From contig NZ_QUEP01000006.1 of the NCBI RefSeq assembly GCF_003478035.1, positions 62,001 through 126,000 on the forward strand: 64,000 bases of DNA, given 5' to 3'. Position numbers and translations under genes: made by a program. Of the stretch, positions 58,452 to 64,000 are shown piece by piece (the stretch's first letter is position 1; every line of letters starts with the position of its first letter). Origin of the DNA: Clostridium sp. OF03-18AA (GTDB lineage: Bacteria; Bacillota; Clostridia; Lachnospirales; Lachnospiraceae). A model generated the notes under the pieces. The model was not told where the DNA came from and searched no databases. It saw only the letters and a list, made by a program, of their open reading frames with translations.

Positions 58452-58461
58452 TGCGGCCGGA
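58452..58461 (+). other. attR core (tgcggccgga)
   Basis: Second copy of the 10-bp core. To its right the cpaF reading resumes with [10 protein letters not shown]; to its left is AT-rich phage DNA. The attP deduced by joining the phage ends is ...ctttttttatat-tgcggccgga-accccaccat.... Confidence 0.88.
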
Positions 58462-58891
58462 CAGGATTATCGTTGGCGAGGTGCGCGGAAAAGAGGCGCT
58501 GGACCTTTTGCAGAGTCTCAACACGGGCCATGACGGCGGCTTTTCCAGCGGTCATGCGAACAGTGTAAAAGACATGCTCGCACGCCTGGAAACGATGGTG
58601 CTGATGGCGGCAGATCTGCCGCTTCCGGCGATCCGGAGTCAGATCGCGTCGGCGGTGGATGTCATGGTGCATGTGGCGAGAATGCGGGATAAGACGAGAA
58701 AGATAACAGCGATCGAGGAGGTGGACCGGTTTGAAAACGGCGAGATCATCCTCAATCCCCTTTTCGCTTTCAGGGAGACAAAGTGCCCGGAGAGCCGGAT
58801 CGGGGACAGGAGGAAAGTGGAAGGAAGCCTTGAACGGGTCGGAGCACTCAAACACAGGGAAAAGCTCCGACTTGCAGGGTATGATGTATGA
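58452..58891 (+). pseudogene. cpaF: CpaF/TadA pilus motor ATPase, 3' part
   Basis: Continues the frame of the 8594 fragment: [20 protein letters not shown] (Walker B region) and [15 protein letters not shown] (His box) are the two conserved CpaF motifs missing from the left part. It then runs to the C-terminus at 58891. Joined at the core the gene has 412 codons, normal for CpaF. As integrated, this part lacks a proper start (the TTG at 58451 has no RBS), so it is not expected to be made. Confidence 0.92.
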
Positions 58892-59618
58892 GACGTATGA
58901 GTTGAGCAGAAAAGAATGGGGGATCTACGGGGCAGAAGGGATTCTTGGCATTGCGGTGATGGACTATGTTTTTTACCGGAATGCAGGGCTTTTTCTGATG
59001 TTGCTGCCGGTTGGAATGCTGTTTCCTCTTATGTTGAGAAAGCAGTTGAAGAAAAGGCGGCTAGAGACCCTGCGGGGGCAGTTTAAGGATGCGATCCTGG
59101 CAGTGGCCTCGGGACTGAATGCCGGATATTCGGTGGAAAATGCGTTTGCGGTGAGCTTAAAGGAGATGGAGGAGATCCATGGGAGTGATTCCATGATCGC
59201 GCAGGAAATCCGTCTGATCCTGCGGAAAGTGCGCCTGAATCTGACGTTCGAGGAGGCATTGGGGGATTTTGCGAAGCGGAGCGGCCTGGACGATGTGAAA
59301 AATTTTTCAGATGTTTTTCTTGCAGCGAGAAAAAGCGGCGGGGAACTGATGAAGATCATCGCCAGGACCGCGGAGATCATCGGAGAAAAAATTCGGATCC
59401 AGGAGGAGATCCTGACGGCAACCGCATCGAGGCGGATGGAGCAGAAGATCATGAGCGCGATCCCGATCCTGATCGTGGTCTACATTGAACTTACGTCACC
59501 GGGATTTTTTGAGATTTTGTATTCGACCATGGGAGGACGGATCCTGATGACGATCTGTCTCGGGATATATCTGGTATCCTGTCAGCTGGCAAAAAGTTTC
59601 CTGGAGATCGAGATATGA
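58881..59618 (+). CDS. TadB-like pilus assembly membrane protein
   Basis: 245 residues from ATG 58881, overlapping the cpaF stop by 11 bases (translational coupling in the unbroken operon). T2SF-type fold: membrane segments at ~17-45 and near the end (~180-235), with the cytoplasmic helix bundle LRGQFKDAILAVASGLNAGY (~65-84) and FSDVFLAARKSGGELMKIIA (~145-164). It is the inner-membrane platform paired with TadC. With cpaF split, transcription from the tad promoter must cross 49 kb or be absent. Confidence 0.82.
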   Translation: MMYETYELSRKEWGIYGAEGILGIAVMDYVFYRNAGLFLMLLPVGMLFPLMLRKQLKKRRLETLRGQFKDAILAVASGLNAGYSVENAFAVSLKEMEEIHGSDSMIAQEIRLILRKVRLNLTFEEALGDFAKRSGLDDVKNFSDVFLAARKSGGELMKIIARTAEIIGEKIRIQEEILTATASRRMEQKIMSAIPILIVVYIELTSPGFFEILYSTMGGRILMTICLGIYLVSCQLAKSFLEIEI

Positions 59619-60841
59619 GTGAGAAGGTGGAAAAAGGCAGGTTAAAAAAGTACGGGAAAGAGTATGGAAAGTATGCGGCATGTGTCGTGACCGGATTTGC
59701 GCTCTATGGAGCGGCGGAAGTGAACAGAAAGCTGGGGGATCCGGCGCGAAATGCGATTCTGGAGCGAAAACGATACGGCGAAGGAGATCGTCAGTATGAT
59801 CTTCTGGTGGATGGACTGGGAGAAAGGGAGGAGGAAATCTCAGTCACGATCCCGGAGCGAAAAATGTCGGCAGATGAAATGCAGGAAAAGTTTCCGGAGA
59901 TCATGGAATGCCTGATCGGAGAGATATTGGGGGAGAATGAGTCTCTCTCCGAGGTGCGCCATGATCTGGAGCTGACAGGCAGGCTGGAACCGTATGGATT
60001 GTCGGTACAGTGGGAATCCGGAAAACCGGAGCTTTTGAGCGATATGGGGCTGATCGGCTCTGAAGTGCCGGAATCGGGGGAGGAGGTGGTCCTTGATGCC
60101 GGGATATCCAATGGAACCACAGTCCTGCGGGCAGAGATAAAGGCTACAGTTTTTCCTGAAGAAAAGACGGTGGGGGAGAAATTTGAAGCGTTTCTGGAGA
60201 AACTCGCGGGGGAGAACCTGGAGAAGACTACGGTCAGTCTTCCTGAAAGCTTTGAGGGACAGCCACTCCATTACCGTCTGGCATCCGGCGGCGGAAATGG
60301 AGGTCTGATCTTTCTTGGGATCGCGGCAGCTTTATGTTTATTCTTAAAGGAAAAAAGTGATGAAAAAGAAAAGCGGAAACAGTGGGAAGAGCACATGATC
60401 CTGGACTATCCGGAACTGCTGTCCGGTTTCCTTGTATTAACGGGAGCCGGATATCCGGTGAGACAGGCCTGGAAGAAACAGGTCATGGATGGAATGAAGA
60501 AAAAACAGCAGGAGCGTCATCCTGTGTACCGGGAAATGCAGACGACATTAAACCAGATGGAGACGGGAACGCCGGAGATCCGGGCCTATGCGGAATTCGG
60601 GCGTCGGATCGGGATCGGCAGTTATATGAAATTTGCGTCTCTGCTCGGAAACGGTGTGAGCACAGGGGGAAAGGATCTGAGGAGGCTTCTTGAGGAGGAG
60701 ATGGAGGCGGCATTCCGTCAGAGAAAAGATCTTGCGCTCAGAAAAGGCGAAGAAGCGTCCACAAAACTTCTGATCCCGATGTTTCTCATGCTGGGAGTTG
60801 TGATAGTCATGGTAGTCGCACCGGCGTTTTTGTCACTGTAA
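59615..60841 (+). CDS. TadC-like pilus assembly membrane protein with large soluble insert
   Basis: 408 residues, ATG overlapping the tadB stop. A short hydrophobic stretch (~22-36) precedes a ~190-residue soluble region (DLLVDGLGEREEEISVTIPE onward), a membrane segment (GGLIFLGIAAALCLFLK, ~231-247), the T2SF helix bundle (LDYPELLSGFLVLTGAGYPV, ~264-283) and a C-terminal segment (LLIPMFLMLGVVIVMVV). The large N-terminal insert is an unusual elaboration of TadC. Confidence 0.75.
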   Translation: MSEKVEKGRLKKYGKEYGKYAACVVTGFALYGAAEVNRKLGDPARNAILERKRYGEGDRQYDLLVDGLGEREEEISVTIPERKMSADEMQEKFPEIMECLIGEILGENESLSEVRHDLELTGRLEPYGLSVQWESGKPELLSDMGLIGSEVPESGEEVVLDAGISNGTTVLRAEIKATVFPEEKTVGEKFEAFLEKLAGENLEKTTVSLPESFEGQPLHYRLASGGGNGGLIFLGIAAALCLFLKEKSDEKEKRKQWEEHMILDYPELLSGFLVLTGAGYPVRQAWKKQVMDGMKKKQQERHPVYREMQTTLNQMETGTPEIRAYAEFGRRIGIGSYMKFASLLGNGVSTGGKDLRRLLEEEMEAAFRQRKDLALRKGEEASTKLLIPMFLMLGVVIVMVVAPAFLSL

Positions 60842-60862
60842 AAAATGTTTGGAGGTAAGTGT

Positions 60863-61030
60863 ATGCAGTTGAAAAGATTTCTTATGGAAGAAGATGGCGT
60901 CGGAGTCATAGAAGTTGTGCTGATCCTTGTCGTGCTGATCGGTCTGGTCATTGTATTTAAGACCCAGATCAACAAACTTCTGACCGGAATTTTCACGGAG
61001 ATCAATAAACAGGCGAAAGAGGTATATTAA
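60863..61030 (+). CDS. flp: Flp-type pilin
   Basis: 55-56 residues from ATG 60863 (GGAGG nine bases upstream). A leader of ~13 residues ends EDG, followed by VGVIEVVLILVVLIGLVIVF: cleavage after Gly with Glu at +5 is the Flp/type IVb pilin rule. This is the major subunit of the Tad pilus and a substrate of the prepilin peptidases at 6982 (broken) and 63907. Confidence 0.85.
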   Translation: MQLKRFLMEEDGVGVIEVVLILVVLIGLVIVFKTQINKLLTGIFTEINKQAKEVY

Positions 61031-62881
61031 ATGCGGTACCGGGGAGAGATCACAGTGTTTCTGAGTCTGACGATCCTGTGTGTGATGTCGCTGATGCTTG
61101 GACTTTTAGAATCAGCCAGGACGGCCGGGGCAAGACTGTATCTGAGGATGGCGTCTGACTCGGCAGTCTCATCGGTGATGAGCTATTATAACCGAAATTT
61201 ATGGGATCGCTATCAGCTCCTGTTTCTGGAATATGACTCGGAGGCGGCGATCCAGGAGACATTCGGGCGTTATCTTGATTTTTATCTGGAACAGACCAAT
61301 ATGTATCCGGCAAGACGGGAAAAGGTTTCTCTCTCCGGGGTACTCCGCATGACTGATGAGAATGGACGGTGGCTGGAGGAAGAGATCGCGGATTACATGA
61401 AGTACCGGGTCCCGGAACTTTTTGCATCCGGCAGCGGGCTCTTAAAAGAGGCGGAACAGGTAAAGAAAGCGGGAGATTTCCGAAATCTGTATGATTCCTG
61501 CCGAAAGTCCGGACGGGCAGTACGGAGACTGGAGAAGGCGGCCCGGGAGGTTGAAAATTCTTTGCTGGAAATGGAAACTTGTAAGAACCTATTCAGCAAT
61601 GCAGCATCTGATGAGAGTGCGTCTGCGCTGAAAAGGAGTGCCAGGAAATTAAAGAAGGAATTCCAGGATTTCCCAAAGCTTGTGGAACAGTTTGAACAGG
61701 AGATCAGACGGCTGGAGAAAGAGAATGAAGAATCAGGGTTCAAGACTGTGGAGGATGAAACAGCAGCGGAGACTCTCGGGCAGGAAATTTCCGCATGCGG
61801 AGAGGTCGTAAAAAGCGCGAAGGAGCATCTGCAAAGGTATCGGGAAGCAGAAACACAGGTGGAACGAAATCTGAAACTTTTAGAGGAAGCCTGTGGGTAT
61901 CTCGAGATGAAGCCGGACCCGGATGAAGAGGACGACGTGGACTGGGATGCGATCAGCCAGTGTGCTGATGAAATGGAGATCCCGGAGTCAGAGAACTCCG
62001 AACTGAAAGACGCGAAAAAAGTGGCTGCCCTGGAGAGACTGGAGGAGCTTTTTGACAAAGAGCTTTTTGAACAGCTGCTCCCGGCGGGAACGGAAGTTTC
62101 CGGGCGGGCAGTATCCTTAAACGGGATCCCATCTGTGGGGAAACATGAGACAGGATCTGAAAATACCGGATCAGGAGCGATGGGAATCCTGGAGACGGCA
62201 GAAAAGGAACTGCTTGTCAGCAAATATATTCCGCTTTATTTTGGATCATTTACGGACGGAACAGGGGAGGCGGATGTTGCTCTTGATTATGAGATGGAAT
62301 ATCTTCTCTCAGGGAAAAAATCAGACCGTGAAAACTTAAAAGAAGCGGTAAACAAGGTGCTTATGCTGCGCGGATCGATGAACCTTCTGTATCTGCTCAA
62401 TTCTCCTGATAAAAAGGCGGAAGCAGAAGCGCTGGCAGCAGCAGTGACAGCGGGGATCATCCCGGCTCAGATGGCAGTCTCATTCCTGATCCTGACGCTA
62501 TGGGCATTTGGGGAAGCAGTGCTGGATGTAAAGACACTTCTGGCCGGAGGCAGGGTCTCGTTCTGGAAAACGGATGCGACATGGAAAACAGGACTTTCCG
62601 GTCTGCTGGATCAGTCGTTTTTGGGAGAAACGGCAGAGAGCGGACAGGACGGGAGAAATTATACGGAATATTTGAGCTGCATGATGTTCTTTATGGACCG
62701 CGGGGTACGAAATTTCCGCATGATGGATCTCATCCAGTGGAATATCCGGATGGGACAGGCTGATTTTTCCGTAGCGAGCTGTGCGTATCAGATCGAGATC
62801 GAGGCGGAGGTCATGCAAAAGCATATGTTTTTTCAAAAAGAGGAATACAGAGGAACAGTACATGCGGCGGGATCATATTGA
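61031..62881 (+). CDS. DUF5702-type TadG-like pilus-associated protein
   Basis: 616 residues, directly after flp. N-terminal YRGEITVFLSLTILCVMSLM with a membrane anchor (~8-28) and LLESARTAGARLYLRMASDS, typical of DUF5702 proteins in Firmicutes tad loci. The large extracytoplasmic part contains coiled coils (~150-285) and a second hydrophobic stretch near 475-505. Possibly a minor pilin-like or envelope scaffold of the pilus. Confidence 0.75.
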   Translation: MRYRGEITVFLSLTILCVMSLMLGLLESARTAGARLYLRMASDSAVSSVMSYYNRNLWDRYQLLFLEYDSEAAIQETFGRYLDFYLEQTNMYPARREKVSLSGVLRMTDENGRWLEEEIADYMKYRVPELFASGSGLLKEAEQVKKAGDFRNLYDSCRKSGRAVRRLEKAAREVENSLLEMETCKNLFSNAASDESASALKRSARKLKKEFQDFPKLVEQFEQEIRRLEKENEESGFKTVEDETAAETLGQEISACGEVVKSAKEHLQRYREAETQVERNLKLLEEACGYLEMKPDPDEEDDVDWDAISQCADEMEIPESENSELKDAKKVAALERLEELFDKELFEQLLPAGTEVSGRAVSLNGIPSVGKHETGSENTGSGAMGILETAEKELLVSKYIPLYFGSFTDGTGEADVALDYEMEYLLSGKKSDRENLKEAVNKVLMLRGSMNLLYLLNSPDKKAEAEALAAAVTAGIIPAQMAVSFLILTLWAFGEAVLDVKTLLAGGRVSFWKTDATWKTGLSGLLDQSFLGETAESGQDGRNYTEYLSCMMFFMDRGVRNFRMMDLIQWNIRMGQADFSVASCAYQIEIEAEVMQKHMFFQKEEYRGTVHAAGSY

Positions 62882-62986
62882 TGGCTGGAACAGAATGCCG
62901 GGATCATGCTGCCGGAGCAGATCTGGAGTGAGGTTTGCGGGTTGCTGTAAAAATGCTGAGAAATTAAAGAAAGGAGGTGTGTGGAC

Positions 62987-63910
62987 GTGCTCTTCTTTGC
63001 CGGTTTCTTTATGAAAATCAATATACGAAAACTCTTCTTTCATCAAAAAGTGTCTCTCCAGGTACACGAATATACGTTTTTAACCCCGCCGGCAAGGAGA
63101 GTACATCCATGCGCCTCCGGATTTCAGGCATCTATGACGGCAGAGGCAGCCATTGCGCTTCCGCTCGCGATATTTTTCTTCCTGGCACTTCTGCAGCCGG
63201 TATCCTGGCTTGACCGGCAGAGAAAAGTGCAGACCTGCACCGAGCGGATAGGGGAGGAGATCAGCCAGTATGGTCTTCTGATGGATACGGATCCTGAAGA
63301 AGAAAATAGCGGACTTCCCGCATTCTGTACAGACGCGGCAGCAGCACTCTGGATCAGGGGAAGAGTCGGGCAGTATGCGGATCATGTACTGGTAAAACAG
63401 GCAGAGGTGTATGGAGAAAATGGGGATATCACATTTGAGGTGGAGTACCGGGAAGATGTTCCTTTTTATGGGAGAATTCTTGGAAAACAACAGAGAAATG
63501 CAGCTGTAAAAAGGCGGACATGGATCGGATTGAGGGGAAAACTGAGAGGAAATGGGACCGGATTGGAGACGGACCGCGATTCGGACGAAGAGATCGTCTA
63601 TGTGGGGGCCGGGATGGGGCGTTATCATCTTTTTCGTGACTGCCATTATATTTCCAATGAGTACCAGAGCGTGACGCAGATGGAAGCGGAAAAAGGCGGG
63701 AGCTATGGGAAAAAGCGAACGCCCTGCGCAGTGTGTGCGGGAAAGGAAAACGGATCCGGGATCGTCTATGTCACAGCAGCGGGGGAACATTACCATTTCG
63801 ATAAAAACTGTGCATCTATGATCTCTTATGTCCGTGAAATGCCGCGCGGGGAAGCGGAACATATGGGACTGTGTTCCTATTGTGCGAGAAAAAAGGGGGA
63901 ATTGGAATGA
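62987..63910 (+). CDS. TadE-like protein with two Cys/His motifs
   Basis: 307 residues from GTG 62987 (AAGGAGG nine bases upstream; GTG 62981 and ATG 63011 are alternatives). Near residue 47, FQASMTAEAAIALPLAIFFF is the TadE/pseudopilin-type membrane segment with conserved Glu. The C-terminus holds two related units, YVGAGMGRYHLFRDCHYISN...CAVCAG and YVTAAGEHYHFDKNCASMIS...CSYCARK, each with a YH-x-C ... CxxC set likely to bind metal. Such duplicated units on a TadE-like anchor are unusual. Confidence 0.7.
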   Translation: MLFFAGFFMKINIRKLFFHQKVSLQVHEYTFLTPPARRVHPCASGFQASMTAEAAIALPLAIFFFLALLQPVSWLDRQRKVQTCTERIGEEISQYGLLMDTDPEEENSGLPAFCTDAAAALWIRGRVGQYADHVLVKQAEVYGENGDITFEVEYREDVPFYGRILGKQQRNAAVKRRTWIGLRGKLRGNGTGLETDRDSDEEIVYVGAGMGRYHLFRDCHYISNEYQSVTQMEAEKGGSYGKKRTPCAVCAGKENGSGIVYVTAAGEHYHFDKNCASMISYVREMPRGEAEHMGLCSYCARKKGELE

Positions 63911-64000
63911 GTCTGTTTTTTCTGTTTTTGGGGATCGCTGCGTGGCAGGATCTCAGAACAAGAAGTATCAGCCTGGAGGTATTGACTGCGGGTGCGGCAG
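63907..64000 (+). CDS. Second prepilin peptidase, 5' end only (cut by window end)
   Basis: ATG 63907 overlaps the previous stop. The visible 31 residues, MSLFFLFLGIAAWQDLRTRS and on, show a membrane segment followed by QDLRTRSIS, the first catalytic Asp motif of A24 prepilin peptidases. This copy has no stop at the position broken in the 6982 gene, so it may supply the activity. Confidence 0.75.
   Translation, partial: MSLFFLFLGIAAWQDLRTRSISLEVLTAGAA

Larger units (their letters stand above)
9393..58461. mobile_element. Complete contractile-tailed prophage integrated in cpaF, ~49.06 kb, carrying a DGR
   Basis: Both ends are fixed by the 10-bp repeat and by the broken cpaF gene. Inside are integration (large serine recombinase), lysogeny control, replication (primase/helicase and an iteron array), packaging (GpA-type terminase), HK97-type head genes, P2-like tail and baseplate genes, a diversity-generating retroelement, and lysis genes, in standard order. 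No essential structural module is visibly missing, so the element may be inducible. Base usage inside (many GGA, GCA, CAG and AAG codons) differs from flanking host genes. Confidence 0.95.

Overview
The window reads as chromosome of a Gram-positive anaerobe of the class Clostridia, most likely a Lachnospiraceae-type gut bacterium. This is inferred from AGGAGG ribosome-binding sites, the GlpA/GlpB/DUF1667 glycerol-3-phosphate oxidation operon, a DUF2508 protein, a Firmicutes-type tad (Flp pilus) locus with a DUF5702 protein, and an XkdX/P2-type clostridial prophage. About 49.06 kb of the 64 kb is one apparently complete contractile-tailed (myovirus-like) prophage; host genes flank it on both sides.

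Host left (1-9402): the 3' part of a GlpA-like FAD dehydrogenase, a GlpB-like oxidoreductase and a DUF1667 protein run rightward to a strong hairpin. Facing them are glgB (glycogen branching enzyme), a GH13 glycosidase, a DUF2508 protein and an ArsR-type regulator. After a 400-base promoter region the tad operon starts: a prepilin peptidase gene broken by an in-frame TGA, a TadZ/CpaE-like ATPase, then the first two thirds of the pilus motor ATPase gene cpaF/tadA. The prophage sits inside cpaF. The tad operon resumes at 58452 with the rest of cpaF, then tadB, tadC, a Flp pilin, a DUF5702 protein, a TadE-like protein and a second prepilin peptidase cut by the window end.

Prophage (9393-58461): a 10-bp core (tgcggccgga) is present at both ends, and joining the flanks restores a single in-frame 412-codon CpaF. 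Left to right: large serine recombinase, SWIM protein, CI-like repressor and divergent promoters with repeated GACAAC sites; an early region with a SleB-like hydrolase, two SANT/HTH paralogs (one frameshifted at a C7 run), a SNF2 helicase that looks split into two genes 1.7 kb apart, DNA-metabolism genes and a primase/DUF927 helicase; an iteron-rich non-coding segment with 11 copies of AGTGGTTAC (probable origin); HD hydrolase, VRR-NUC nuclease and an ArpU/sigma-like late regulator; an odd T-poor 370-base tract and late control region; ParB-methyltransferase, terminase, portal, protease, capsid; P2-like sheath, tube, E/E' frameshift chaperone, tape measure, X, D, V, U, baseplate W/J/I.

The most notable system is a diversity-generating retroelement (DGR) at the end of the tail module. 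The tail-fibre gene (51140-53086) ends in a variable repeat (52954-53061) that differs from a template repeat (53212-53319) at nine positions, every one of them an adenine in the template. A reverse transcriptase with a YVDD box (53500-54654) follows, with a hairpin just after the variable gene and an inverted repeat bracketing the template-to-RT spacer. The RT carries SP rather than the usual DGR SQ in motif 4, and no Avd gene is seen beside it. The phage would thus diversify its receptor-binding tip. Lysis genes (holin, GH25 endolysin with four CW_7 repeats) and a leftward cluster of very small genes close the prophage.
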